Below the pieces are notes generated by a model. The model saw nothing but the letters and a program-made list of their open reading frames with translations. It did no database searches and was not told where the DNA came from. Shown piece by piece: positions 42,417 to 51,155 of a DNA stretch of 64,000 nucleotides; the stretch's first letter is position 1, and each line of letters starts with the position of its first letter. The position numbers and the translations under genes are program-made. Source of the DNA: JACKJK01 sp046159835 (GTDB lineage Bacteria; Pseudomonadota; Alphaproteobacteria; Rhizobiales; Tepidamorphaceae). The stretch lies in assembly GCF_046159835.1 (NCBI RefSeq), contig NZ_JBJXCY010000001.1:806001-870000 (forward strand). Reading direction: 5' to 3'.

Positions 42417-43826
42417 TCAGGGCGCGACCGCGCGGCGCCGCGCGGTCGTCATACCGATGGCGAAGGCGGCATTGCCGATGACGAGCACGGCGATGCAGAT
42501 GGCAAGAAGCGCGGTGTACTTGTGCACGCCGCCGAACAGCGCCACGGCCCATGCCGCCTTCGCTTCCACGTAGAAATACATCGCGGCCCCGCCGATGGCG
42601 GGGAAGAACGCGGTCAGGTACGACCACACCGGAATGTCGCGCCGCCCGCCAAGCACCGAGAAGAACACGACCGGTGCAAGGAACATCGAAGCGGTACCGG
42701 ACACGGCAACTGCCGCGTACAGGTCCTTCACGTCCGCCAGCAGAACCCCAACGCCGCCTAGCATGAACAGCGCCATGGCGATGCGCCCGTTGGTGACGGT
42801 CTGCGGTGCAATCTTCATGTCGCGAACGGTCAGCCGTGCCGCAGAGGATAGCGCGCTGTCGAGGGTCGACAGGGCAGAGACGACGAGCGCCGCGTTGAGG
42901 CAGAGCAGGATGGCCGGGTGAAACATCCGCCCCCACACCGCCTGCATGCTGTCGCCATCTGCCGCCAGAAGTCCGGCCTGGATGCCGAACAGCCCGAACC
43001 CGAAGATGCACAGCGCCGAAATCCAGAACGCGTGCAGGAAGCTGGCGCGCGTCGTCGCACGGTCGGCGAGGAAGCCGCGGTCGGTCATCACCGGGTCATG
43101 GGCCGGATACGAGAAGACCTGAAGTCCGGCAACGACGAGCAGGACCCACCCCGGCACCGGCCCGGCCACGCCGCCTGCCGTCAGGACCGCGCCCGCCGAG
43201 AAGCTCTCGTGCATGAAGAGCGCCACCAGCGCGACGGCAAAGACGATGAGGAAGACGATCATCTGCAGCACGTCGGTGCGCACCGAGGCGCGCAGGCCGC
43301 CCATCATGGAATAGGCGAGGCCGACCAGTGCAAGGCCGACGATCGCGTAGTTCTCCGCGCCCGGAATGGCCGGAAACAGTCCCGCAAAGATGGCGCCGAC
43401 GACGAGCAGGTTGGCGAAGACCTCCGACAGCAGCCGCAGGGCAATGACGAAGTTGAAGCAGGCTTCGCCCGTGCGCCCGAACCGCTCGCGCAGGAAGTCC
43501 TGTATCGATGCCGAGCCGGCCCGGAAGCGAATGCGGTCGACGATCACCCAGCCGGTGAGGAAGCTCGCGTAGTAGGCGGTGTAGGCCAGCACCCCGGCGA
43601 TGCCGTAGTAGAAACCGAGGATCGCGGCGTTCAGCAGGGAGCGGGCGAAGATCCAAGTTGTCACCTGGCTCAGCACCAGCGGCCACAGGCCCGGCGCGCG
43701 CCCTTGCGAGTCGGTGCCCTCGAAGAACCCGTCGGCGGCGCGCGTGCGCCCGGCAATCGCGAAGCTCGCGGCGATGATTGCGGCGGTGAGGCCCAGCAGC
43801 AGGTAGGCCTGCATCGTGTCGGTCAT
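42417..43826 (-). CDS. sodium/solute symporter (SSS) family transporter
   Basis: A 469-residue membrane protein with about thirteen hydrophobic segments. Visible features are the N-terminal YLLLGLTAAIIAASFAIAGR, the long helix-rich region YAIVGLALVGLAYSMMGGLRASVRTDVLQMIVF, and SALSTLDSALSSAARLTVRD, typical of the SSS family. These carry sugars, amino acids, proline, urea or organic acids with Na+. No substrate can be assigned. It is divergent from the ClpP-like gene across 233 bases, which should hold both promoters. Confidence 0.87.
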   Translation of the reverse strand: MTDTMQAYLLLGLTAAIIAASFAIAGRTRAADGFFEGTDSQGRAPGLWPLVLSQVTTWIFARSLLNAAILGFYYGIAGVLAYTAYYASFLTGWVIVDRIRFRAGSASIQDFLRERFGRTGEACFNFVIALRLLSEVFANLLVVGAIFAGLFPAIPGAENYAIVGLALVGLAYSMMGGLRASVRTDVLQMIVFLIVFAVALVALFMHESFSAGAVLTAGGVAGPVPGWVLLVVAGLQVFSYPAHDPVMTDRGFLADRATTRASFLHAFWISALCIFGFGLFGIQAGLLAADGDSMQAVWGRMFHPAILLCLNAALVVSALSTLDSALSSAARLTVRDMKIAPQTVTNGRIAMALFMLGGVGVLLADVKDLYAAVAVSGTASMFLAPVVFFSVLGGRRDIPVWSYLTAFFPAIGGAAMYFYVEAKAAWAVALFGGVHKYTALLAICIAVLVIGNAAFAIGMTTARRRAVAP

Positions 43827-44059
43827 GGATACGTGGTCCCGGTTGGCAGGGCAGGCGGACGCAAGCCAAGCCGAATCCGGCCAGCGACACGTCCGCGAAG
43901 GTCAGGCATCGAAATCCGACGCACACCACACGTGCCAATCAAGTTTGCGTGCACGAAACTTGCAATGGGAGCAGGTGCCATTGTTTCGCCGCGCATGCGA
44001 ACCAATCTGGCACAGGTAGGCCGCCGGACGATGCGGCGAACAACGGGAGATGTACCAGC

Positions 44060-44881
44060 ATGGCGCGTTCGAGCGCACAGGTCTTGGACGAGGAACCGCG
44101 CCCCGCGCCGCAGCGCGACTGGTTTGCCATGTCCATGCTGGTCTTCGTCCTGGTGGCGACCGTCAGCCTGCTTGGCCTCGACATCTACGAAACGCTGGGG
44201 CTCGACCGGCAGGCGAACGAGATCTCGCGCCGCACCGGCCCCGTCGTCACCCGTCCGCCCGAGCAGGGCGACCAGGTGCGCCCCTATCTGGAGCGTGGTC
44301 GCCCGGTCGCGCCCGGCCGCACGGCGGCGCCCGGCGAACAGGGTCCGACAATCTCCGAAGCAGCCCCCATGACCTTCACCCGCGATGGCGAACGCCTCGT
44401 TGGCGAGGGCACGATCACACTCGGCACGACCGACGCATTCGACAGGGCGCTGGCGCAACTGCCTGAGGACGTGAAGCCCGGCTCGCTGGAGCTCAAGCTG
44501 CACTCGCCCGGCGGCGTGGTGCCGGAGGCGGTCGCGCTGGCGCGGCGCATCCGCGAAGAGGGCATCTCCACGCGCGTGGAGGCCGACGGCTACTGCGCGT
44601 CCTCCTGCCCGATCCTGTTTGCAGCCGGCGTCAAGCGCACGGCCAACAAGGATGGCTGGATCGGCGTGCACCGCGTCTACGTGGACGGCGGACTGTTCGG
44701 CAATCTCGATGACGGCGTCGGCGAGGCGCAGCGCATTGCCGCCGAAGTCCAGGACCTCATGGTCAATTTCGGCGTCGACCCCATGGTGTGGACCCACGCC
44801 ATGCGCACGCCGAAGGAAAGCCTCTACTTCTTCACGCCGGCTGAACTTCGCGACCTGAAGCTGGCGACCAAGGTCGAATAG
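44060..44881 (+). CDS. periplasmic ClpP-like (COG3904-type) protein
   Basis: A 273-residue protein with one N-terminal membrane anchor (MSMLVFVLVATVSLLGLDIY, about residues 24-43), a proline-rich linker and a C-terminal ClpP/crotonase-fold domain. The domain keeps LHSPGGVVPEAVALARRIRE (substrate-binding loop) and ADGYCASSCPILFAAG, with a serine flanked by two cysteines at the expected nucleophile position. GGGAGAT precedes the ATG. Members of this group are called periplasmic proteins of unknown function; whether it is an active protease is uncertain. A DUF302 gene follows after 29 bases. Confidence 0.78.
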   Translation: MARSSAQVLDEEPRPAPQRDWFAMSMLVFVLVATVSLLGLDIYETLGLDRQANEISRRTGPVVTRPPEQGDQVRPYLERGRPVAPGRTAAPGEQGPTISEAAPMTFTRDGERLVGEGTITLGTTDAFDRALAQLPEDVKPGSLELKLHSPGGVVPEAVALARRIREEGISTRVEADGYCASSCPILFAAGVKRTANKDGWIGVHRVYVDGGLFGNLDDGVGEAQRIAAEVQDLMVNFGVDPMVWTHAMRTPKESLYFFTPAELRDLKLATKVE

Positions 44882-44910
44882 TCTTCTTGCATCTCAAGGG
44901 AGGGTTTCTC

Positions 44911-45372
44911 ATGCGTTTTGTCCTGGCAATCGCAGTGCTTCTGGTTGCCCCGTTGGCCGCCGGCCAGCCGGCATCGGCACAGTCAAGCGGCTACATCGTC
45001 AAGGAAAGCTCGCTGAGCGTCGCCAAGGCCGTCGAGAAGATCGAGGCGGCAATCGAGGTCGCGCCCCCCACGCTCATGGCGAAGATCGACCACGGCGAAA
45101 ATGCCCGCAAGGCCGGCATGGAAATCGGTGAGTCGGTGCTGCTGATCTTCGGCGCGCCGAAGGTCGGCACCCCGATCATGGACGCCAACCCGCTCGCCGG
45201 GCTGGACCTGCCGGTGAAGATCCTGGTCTGGAACCGTGAGGACCGAACCATGATCGGCTACCTGGACCCGATGGAACTCGGCAGGCGGCACGGCGTGAGC
45301 GATGCCGCCAGCGAGCAGCTGACCATGATGACCAAGGTGCTCGACAGGATTGCGTCTGCCGGCGTCGAGTGA
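44911..45372 (+). CDS. exported DUF302-domain protein
   Basis: A 153-residue protein with a signal peptide (MRFVLAIAVLLVAPLAAG, cut near ASAQS) and a DUF302 domain (SSLSVAKAVEKIEAAIEV...IFGAPKVGTPIMDANPLAGLDLPVKILVWNRED). DUF302 proteins are small alpha/beta proteins of unknown role, often periplasmic. AAGGGAGGG stands before the ATG at 44911; a TTG at 44887 would add eight residues. It probably shares a transcript with the ClpP-like gene. Confidence 0.88.
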   Translation: MRFVLAIAVLLVAPLAAGQPASAQSSGYIVKESSLSVAKAVEKIEAAIEVAPPTLMAKIDHGENARKAGMEIGESVLLIFGAPKVGTPIMDANPLAGLDLPVKILVWNREDRTMIGYLDPMELGRRHGVSDAASEQLTMMTKVLDRIASAGVE

Positions 45373-45454
45373 TCGCGCAGCGCGATCGGCACGGAGTTGC
45401 GAATTCCCGGCTGAGGCTTCTGCCGCTATCATGCGATCTGCGAAAGGGCAGGGC

Positions 45455-46243
45455 ATGAGCTGGTATTTCGGAACGCCGCACCAACAATTGCTGCAGCAGC
45501 GCGTCGATGAACTGGCCGACTGGTATCGCACGGTGCCAGGCGCGGTGAACGGCGGCCGGATGCTCGGCGTCGACGATGTCGAGGCATTGGGTTGGGACAC
45601 CATTTTCGACCGGCTCGAAAAGGACGGTGTCATCACCTTTCGCGTGATCCCGGTCGAACAGATCCCTGCCGTGGAGCAGACACTGTCGGAGCGTGGCTAT
45701 CGCATCGACTGGTGGAACGTTTTCACGGGAACGGCATCGTCAATCCTGTCGCGTACGGCAGACGAGACGATGCGAACCCTGCCCGAGGACTATACGGTCG
45801 TGTCCGGCGATGACCTCACCAGCGACGTGGTGCAGGAGATGCAGGCCTGCATGGACCGCAACGGCGTGCGCCCGTTTTCAGGCCGGATCATCGCAGGGCT
45901 GAGCGAGGAGTCTGTCAGTCTCGCCGTGCGCGATGCCGACGGCACGATTGTCGCAACCGCCTGTGGCCACTTCCCCTACAATTCCGCAAGCGGCAACCAC
46001 CGCACAGCATGGGCGGGGTTGGTCGCCGTGGATGATGCGCAGCGCGGCAAGCGGCTGGGCATCACCGTCAACGCGGAGATCGTCCGCCGATGCGTCACGG
46101 AACTCGGCGCGGAAAAGGTCCAGGAATTCGTCAACGCCTCCAACACCGTCTCGCGCCGCATGGTGGAGCGCTGCGGGCTGGCGCTCGATGCGTCCTGCAT
46201 GTCCGGCATGGCCACGCGCGGCGGAGAGCGCTTCACGCGCTAG
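45455..46243 (+). CDS. GNAT-family N-acetyltransferase
   Basis: A 262-residue protein whose C-terminal half is a GNAT fold (WAGLVAVDDAQRGKRLGITVNAEIVRRCV, with the acetyl-CoA loop QRGKRLG). The N-terminal half is an extra domain of unclear kind (FGTPHQQLLQQRVDELADWYR). The ATG at 45455 follows GGCAGGGC. No substrate can be named. It ends 75 bases before gltX. Confidence 0.78.
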   Translation: MSWYFGTPHQQLLQQRVDELADWYRTVPGAVNGGRMLGVDDVEALGWDTIFDRLEKDGVITFRVIPVEQIPAVEQTLSERGYRIDWWNVFTGTASSILSRTADETMRTLPEDYTVVSGDDLTSDVVQEMQACMDRNGVRPFSGRIIAGLSEESVSLAVRDADGTIVATACGHFPYNSASGNHRTAWAGLVAVDDAQRGKRLGITVNAEIVRRCVTELGAEKVQEFVNASNTVSRRMVERCGLALDASCMSGMATRGGERFTR

Positions 46244-46318
46244 GCAGGGCGCGTTTCGCAATTGGCGGTTTCCATCTGTCAGGCCCGCCATGTATAGCGG
46301 GCGGCGAAAGGGAGCCGC

Positions 46319-47677
46319 ATGTCCACCACCGTCCGCTTCGCACCGTCGCCCACCGGCAAGATCCATATCGGCAATGCCCGAACCGCGCTTCTCAACTGGC
46401 TTTACGCCAAGGCGACGGGCGGGCGCTTCATCCTGCGCTTCGACGACACGGATACCGAACGCTCGCGCGAGGAATATGTCGAGGCCATCCGTGCCGACCT
46501 CGAATGGCTCGGCATCGAGCCGGACATGGAAGTGCGCCAGTCGGACCGGCTGGAGATGTACGACGCCGCAGCCGAACGCCTGAAGGCCGAGGGCAAGCTC
46601 TACCCGGCTTACGAGACGGCGGATGAACTGGAAAAGAAGCGCAAGCGCCAGCGCGCGCGCCGCCTGCCGCCGCTCTATGACCGCGCAGCGCTGGACCTTG
46701 GCGACGACGAACGCGCCGCACTGGAGGCCGAAGGGCGCAAGCCGCACTGGCGTTTCCTGCTGGAGCGCGCGCAGGTGCGCTGGGAAGACGGCGTGCGCGG
46801 CGAGCAGATGATCGACACCGCCGCCATGTCCGATCCCGTGCTGATCCGCGCCGACGGGTCGTACCTCTACACGCTGACCAGCATTGTCGATGACATCGAC
46901 CTTGGCGTGACCCACGTCATTCGCGGCGAGGACCACGTCGCCAATACCGGCATCCAGTACGAGATTTTCCGCGCGCTGGGCGCGGAGCCGCCGACCTTCG
47001 CCCACCACAACCTGTTGGTGGATGCCGACGGCAACGCCCTGTCGAAGCGACTTGGATCACTCTCCATCGAAGGCTTGCGGGAAGCGGGCTTCGAGCCGCA
47101 GGCGGTTGCGGCACTCGCACTGCTGATCGGCACGTCACTGCCGGTGGAGCCGGTGCGCGACCTTGCCGCGCTGGCGGGATCGTTCGACCTCTCGGTCATC
47201 TCCCGTAGCCCCGCGCGGTTCGACCCGGCTGAACTCGATGGCCTGAACGCGCGCCTGCTGCACGAGATGACGTTCGACGACATTGCCCCGCGCTTGCAGG
47301 CGGCGGGCATTGACACGGACGAAGCCCTTTGGGCAGCCGTTTCCTCGAACCTGTCGCGCTTTGAGGATATCGCCACCTGGCAGCAGATCGTCGCTGACGG
47401 CACGCCGCCCCTGGATGAGGGGCTGGAGCTGTCCGAGGACGATCGCGCCTACCTTGCGCAGGCCGCCGACGCGCTGCCGCCGGAGCCGTGGGACGGCGAG
47501 ACGTGGAAGGCCTGGACTCAGGACCTGAAGGTGCAGACGGGGCGCAAGGGCAGGGGGCTGTTCCTGCCGCTGCGCGTGGCGCTGACGGGCCGGGCGAGCG
47601 GGCCGGAAATGGCGGCCCTGCTGCCGCTTATCGGGAGTAGTAGTACTGCGGCCCGACTACGCGAACGCGCCTGTTAG
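46319..47677 (+). CDS. gltX: glutamyl-tRNA synthetase
   Basis: A 452-residue class I aminoacyl-tRNA synthetase that charges tRNA-Glu. The HIGH motif is HIGN (residues 15-18, in FAPSPTGKIHIGNARTAL), and the KMSKS motif is the short NALSKRLGS near residue 240. RFDDTDTERS and IRGEDHVANTGIQ are family hallmarks. The size fits the bacterial non-zinc type; many alphaproteobacteria carry two GluRS genes, so another may exist elsewhere. The last 50 bases overlap the convergent DUF2865 gene. Confidence 0.93.
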   Translation: MSTTVRFAPSPTGKIHIGNARTALLNWLYAKATGGRFILRFDDTDTERSREEYVEAIRADLEWLGIEPDMEVRQSDRLEMYDAAAERLKAEGKLYPAYETADELEKKRKRQRARRLPPLYDRAALDLGDDERAALEAEGRKPHWRFLLERAQVRWEDGVRGEQMIDTAAMSDPVLIRADGSYLYTLTSIVDDIDLGVTHVIRGEDHVANTGIQYEIFRALGAEPPTFAHHNLLVDADGNALSKRLGSLSIEGLREAGFEPQAVAALALLIGTSLPVEPVRDLAALAGSFDLSVISRSPARFDPAELDGLNARLLHEMTFDDIAPRLQAAGIDTDEALWAAVSSNLSRFEDIATWQQIVADGTPPLDEGLELSEDDRAYLAQAADALPPEPWDGETWKAWTQDLKVQTGRKGRGLFLPLRVALTGRASGPEMAALLPLIGSSSTAARLRERAC

Positions 47678-48692
47678 CGGTCGCGCTGGACTGGACCGCG
47701 TTCTCCGCGCTGGAAAGCTGCGGCGTGCTCTCGATGCCGACGGGAACCGAAGGGTTCTCGATGTCGCTGACCGCGTAGCGGCTCGGCTTCTGGCGCGGCA
47801 TGGGCGGCGTATCGAATTCGGTGATTTGCTTGTCTTCCGACACGAGGCCCGGTGAGAACGTCATCCGGGCGCGGGACGCTTCGCCCGTTGCGCCTGCAAC
47901 TTCTTCCGTCCGGCAGCTGCAATCGTCCACCACCTCGTTGCGGTAGCGGAAGGCGTTTTCCATCTCGGTGAGCGCAACACCCTGCGGGGTGCGGGCATTT
48001 TCCGGTGTCTCGCCCGGATTGCGATACACGAACAGGCCGACTTCCGCCCCCGGGCACAGCCGGCGGCAGGTCTGCTCGTCATTGTCAAAATAGCTCGGGA
48101 TCGTCGAGAAGCTGATCGGGAAATAGTAGCCGTCGCACTTGCGTACGCACAGCGTCCGGTATCCGCCGCCGCGCGGAGCCATCGGCTCGTCCACGTAGGA
48201 CTGCGGGCCGAGGAAGAACGAAAACACGTTGCGACGGTTGGAATTGGCGTAGCGCGCATATTGAGCACCGCAGCCATTCGCGGCCAGAGCGCGGATCACG
48301 CGATCCCGCTGGCCGCGGCTGGCGGTCGGCCGTCCACGACCGTTGCCTGCCTGCGCGGCGAGGTTGCGATAGGCGTCGTTGGCGCTGCGGTATTCCGCTT
48401 CAAGCTGGCGGCATGCGCGCGGCTTTTGCGGCTGGAAGATCAGGAACCCGCGCTCGAAGCACCCGGCGCGCGAGGCGCGCGATTCGGCCTGCCGCGCGGC
48501 GCGGCGGGCGCGCTCAAGCTGGGCTGCGCTGACATTGCTGCGGCTCGGTTGCGTGCCTTGCATGCGCGCAAGCTCGCTCTCTAGCTGGCGGCAGACTTCG
48601 CTGGACTGCGCCAGGGCGGGCTGGATCACGAAGACGACCAATGCCGCGCACGTCGCGACGATACCGGCAGCACGCAAGGCGGCACGGGCCAT
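47628..48692 (-). CDS. exported DUF2865-domain protein
   Basis: A 354-residue exported protein typical of Rhizobiales. A signal peptide (ARAALRAAGIVATCAALVVFVIQPALAQ) is followed by helical cysteine-bearing stretches (CRQLESELARMQG, CRQLEAEYRSANDAYRNLAAQ) and the DUF2865 core (YRTLCVRKCDGYYFPISFSTIPSYFDNDEQTCRRLCPGAEV), with several cysteines that could pair. The ATG at 48692 begins the signal peptide. Function unknown; a cell-wall or envelope role is likely. Its stop lies inside the gltX 3' end, a 50-base tail-to-tail overlap. Confidence 0.85.
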   Translation of the reverse strand: MARAALRAAGIVATCAALVVFVIQPALAQSSEVCRQLESELARMQGTQPSRSNVSAAQLERARRAARQAESRASRAGCFERGFLIFQPQKPRACRQLEAEYRSANDAYRNLAAQAGNGRGRPTASRGQRDRVIRALAANGCGAQYARYANSNRRNVFSFFLGPQSYVDEPMAPRGGGYRTLCVRKCDGYYFPISFSTIPSYFDNDEQTCRRLCPGAEVGLFVYRNPGETPENARTPQGVALTEMENAFRYRNEVVDDCSCRTEEVAGATGEASRARMTFSPGLVSEDKQITEFDTPPMPRQKPSRYAVSDIENPSVPVGIESTPQLSSAENAVQSSATANRRVRVVGPQYYYSR

Positions 48693-49004
48693 CGCGGCCC
48701 GGACAGTGCCAGCCGTCGCATGGATTATGCGTGGCGCAAGAAACAAGATTGCCGCTTTCTCCAGTTGCGTCGCCGAGGTGGCGACGCGGGGGCTTGTCGC
48801 AAGGTGCCGAATATCGCGAAAGCCTAGGTATGGTTTATGAACATTCCGTGGCCGGTTCAACTGCCCGGCGAGCCCGTGCGGGATTACGCGCGCATCATGG
48901 CCACCATGTGTCTGAACCCTTGCTGAACACGCTCGCCGAGCCTTGAATAGCACGTATGTTGCTGCCATTTACATTACCAGCCATCCTCTTGCCGGAGTTG
49001 CTCC
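48693..49004. other. 312-base divergent gap between DUF2865 and creA
   Basis: No reading frame here has signal, family or codon support. It must contain the promoters of both flanking genes. I see no clear palindrome or consensus promoter, only a slightly AT-richer part at 48940-48980. Confidence 0.45.
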
Positions 49005-49517
49005 ATGAACCGCCTTGCCACCATCCTCGTGAGCGTTCTTGCTCTCGCCTGCCTGACAGGCGGTGCGAACGCGCAGGAACCTGACCTCATTTTCAAGAAA
49101 TCGACCGTGTTCAAGCTGCTGACCCCGGATCACAAGCTTGCGACCTACGGGCTGGACGACCCGCTGATCGAGGGCGTCGCCTGCCACTTCACGGTTCCCG
49201 AGAAGGGCGGCCTGTCCGGCATGTTCGGCGTTGCGGAGGAATTGTCCAACGCGTCCATCGCCTGTCGCCAGGTCGGGCCGGTGGTCTTCAAGGAGAAGAT
49301 GGACCAGGGCGACGAGATGTTCCGCAAGCGCCGTTCGATCTTCTTCAAGAAGATGCGAATCGTGCGCGGCTGCGACACCAAGCGCAACGTGCTGGTCTAT
49401 CTCGCCTACACCGACAAGCTGATCGAGGGCAGCCCGCAAAATTCGACCTCAACGGTGCCAATCATGCCCTGGGGCGACCAGATGCCGCCGAAATGTTCGG
49501 AATTCTTCGACGATTAA
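49005..49517 (+). CDS. creA: CreA-family exported protein
   Basis: A 170-residue protein with a signal peptide (MNRLATILVSVLALACLTGG, cut near ANAQE) and the CreA core (KKSTVFKLLTPDHKLATYGLDDPLIEGVACHFTVPEKGG, RRSIFFKKMRIVRGCD, LVYLAYTDKLIEGSPQNSTSTVPIMPW). CreA is a widespread periplasmic protein of unknown function, named from its gene next to creBCD in E. coli, though no creBCD is present here. Three cysteines in the mature part may form a disulfide. A strong hairpin follows 64 bases downstream. Confidence 0.9.
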   Translation: MNRLATILVSVLALACLTGGANAQEPDLIFKKSTVFKLLTPDHKLATYGLDDPLIEGVACHFTVPEKGGLSGMFGVAEELSNASIACRQVGPVVFKEKMDQGDEMFRKRRSIFFKKMRIVRGCDTKRNVLVYLAYTDKLIEGSPQNSTSTVPIMPWGDQMPPKCSEFFDD

Positions 49518-49580
49518 GGCGAAATCGATCGCTCGGCTCGACGCGCTTCCATTAACAGGTGTTGCGCCGGATAAAGAAAT

Positions 49581-49610
49581 GGCGGCGGTTCCGGTGATGG
49601 AGCCGCCGCC
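49581..49610. terminator. long hairpin after creA
   Basis: GGCGGCGGTTCC and GGAGCCGCCGCC pair over twelve positions (one G-U) around GGTGAT. On the forward strand no T-run follows, while on the reverse strand ATTTCTTTATCC does. It probably limits read-through from creA toward the sulfur transporter pair. Confidence 0.55.
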
Positions 49611-49777
49611 GAAGCGATTGGTTGGTTAGGTCGCCGTCGGGGCGCCCCGGGACCGCGGAATTTCGCGGGGAACAGGGCAGCGCCGAAGTCCCGATCTTTA
49701 TGCCGTCTCCCGACTTTATTTGCAATCGTAGCCGGTGGTTAAGGTTAAATCCGGTGGCTGTCGCAGCCATCGGGAAT

Positions 49778-49813
49778 GATACATATATTCATATTCGAAT
49801 ATAGTAATGTATC
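49778..49813. promoter_or_regulatory. nested AT-rich dyad ahead of the YeeE/YedE genes, candidate operator
   Basis: An inner perfect palindrome ATATTCGAATAT (49791-49802) sits within an outer inverted repeat GATACAT/ATGTATC (49778-49784 and 49807-49813). It is 40 bases before the transporter start, in the only strongly AT-rich patch of the gap. ArsR-type sulfide sensors (BigR, SqrR) use dyads of this general kind ahead of similar transporter genes. I infer such a regulator; none is encoded in the window. Confidence 0.55.
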
Positions 49814-49852
49814 TTTGGGCTCAGGTTCACGTTTCCTGAAAGGAGCTCAGCC

Positions 49853-50368
49853 ATGATCCGCATGACAGATTCAACCTGGTCGCCCTACGCGGCCGGCATC
49901 GTTATCGGGCTGTTGCAGATACCGGCCTTCGTGCTGGTCGATACCGCGCTCGGTGCGTCCTCCTCCTTCGTCACGGCCGCTGCCTGGCTCGCGTCCGTGT
50001 TCGATCCGGCAGCCAGCCAGATCGACTACTTCGCCAAGCACATGACCTCCGACAAGTACTACTGGCAGTCGGCGCTGGTGATCGGCATGGCGCTGGGCGC
50101 GTTTGTTTCCGCGCGCATGGCCGGCGTCACGCGCCCGTCCTTTGCCCGCGCCTGGACCGAGCTGACCGGCATCCGTTCGCTCGGCGGTCGCATCGTCATG
50201 GGCTTCGTCGGCGGCTTCGTGCTGCTGATGGGCGCGCGTATCGCGGGCGGGTGCACCTCCGGCCACGGTGTGTCCGGCATGGCGCAGCTTGCCGTCGGCT
50301 CGACTGTGGCGGTCGCCGCCATGTTCGCCGGTGGCGCGCTCACCGCGCTTGCCTTCAAGCGCAACTGA
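49853..50368 (+). CDS. YeeE/YedE-family sulfur transporter, first half
   Basis: A 171-residue membrane protein with four hydrophobic segments and the family signature GARIAGGCTSGHGVSGMAQLA, holding the conserved Cys134. YeeE proteins (TsuA) pass thiosulfate or related sulfur species through a line of cysteines. In many proteobacteria the transporter is split in two genes, as here. GAAAGGAG precedes the ATG at 49853. The palindrome just upstream likely controls it. The second half follows after 29 bases. Confidence 0.88.
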   Translation: MIRMTDSTWSPYAAGIVIGLLQIPAFVLVDTALGASSSFVTAAAWLASVFDPAASQIDYFAKHMTSDKYYWQSALVIGMALGAFVSARMAGVTRPSFARAWTELTGIRSLGGRIVMGFVGGFVLLMGARIAGGCTSGHGVSGMAQLAVGSTVAVAAMFAGGALTALAFKRN

Positions 50369-50397
50369 CCTGAACCCACGCACGGGAGAAATTCGAA

Positions 50398-51015
50398 ATG
50401 ACCTTGTTCATGCTTGTCGTTCTCGGCCTGGTGATGGGCCTTGTCTTCGGAATCGCGCTGGAAAAGTCCCGCGTCATGGAGCCGGGCGTCCTCGTGCGCC
50501 AGTTCCAGTTCACCAACTTCATCATGCTGAAGATGTTCTTCGCAGCGGTTGCGACCGGTCTGGTCGTTCTCGTCGTGCTGACCGGTCTCGGCGTCGCCGA
50601 GCTGCACCCCAAGGCTGCGGTTATGGGCAGCACCATCGTCGGCGGGCTGCTGCTGGGTGCCGGCATCGTCATCGCCGGGGCCTGCCCGGGCACGGCGCTG
50701 GCGCAGATCGGCGCCGGCTACAAGGATGCCTGGGCAACCGTCGCCGGCGGCATCCTCGGCGCCATGGTCTACGGCTACAACATCGACGCCATCGAGGGCG
50801 CGCTGAAGATCGCGGACTTCGGAAAGATCACCTTCGACCAGGTCCTCGGCATGCCGTTCTGGCTGCTTGCGCTGGTGGTGGCCGCTGCCCTCGGCGGGGC
50901 CATGGTGGCGCTGGAGAAGTGGCGTCCATGGCGCTCAGAAATGGCCGGTCTTCCCGGCGCGGAAAAGATCACCGGGCCTGAAGGCCACGGCGCCCGCGCC
51001 ATCCCGGCCGAATAA
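50398..51015 (+). CDS. YeeE/YedE-family sulfur transporter, second half
   Basis: A 205-residue membrane protein with four to five hydrophobic segments and the matching signature VIAGACPGTALAQIGAG with Cys96. With the preceding gene it should make one full YeeE/YedE channel. The C-terminal tail (GLPGAEKITGPEGHGARAIPAE) is hydrophilic and probably cytoplasmic. GGGAGAAAT precedes the start. A textbook terminator follows, so the two genes form a closed transcription unit. The cargo, thiosulfate or sulfide or polysulfide, is not decided by sequence. Confidence 0.88.
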   Translation: MTLFMLVVLGLVMGLVFGIALEKSRVMEPGVLVRQFQFTNFIMLKMFFAAVATGLVVLVVLTGLGVAELHPKAAVMGSTIVGGLLLGAGIVIAGACPGTALAQIGAGYKDAWATVAGGILGAMVYGYNIDAIEGALKIADFGKITFDQVLGMPFWLLALVVAAALGGAMVALEKWRPWRSEMAGLPGAEKITGPEGHGARAIPAE

Positions 51016-51070
51016 GGCACCTCACACCGGGCACCGTTGCCCCGCATCCCTCCCTCGGCGGGGCACACCG

Positions 51071-51101
51071 CACCCCGGCGCAACCCGCGCCGGGGTGTTT
51101 T
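51071..51101 (+). terminator. intrinsic terminator of the YeeE/YedE unit
   Basis: CACCCCGGCGC and GCGCCGGGGTG form a perfect 11-bp stem around AACCC, followed directly by TTTT. It lies 55 bases after the second transporter stop. Confidence 0.92.
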
Positions 51102-51155
51102 CACATTCGCCCTTGGGCTACACACGGACTGGACTGAAATCCGCCCGGACCTGCC

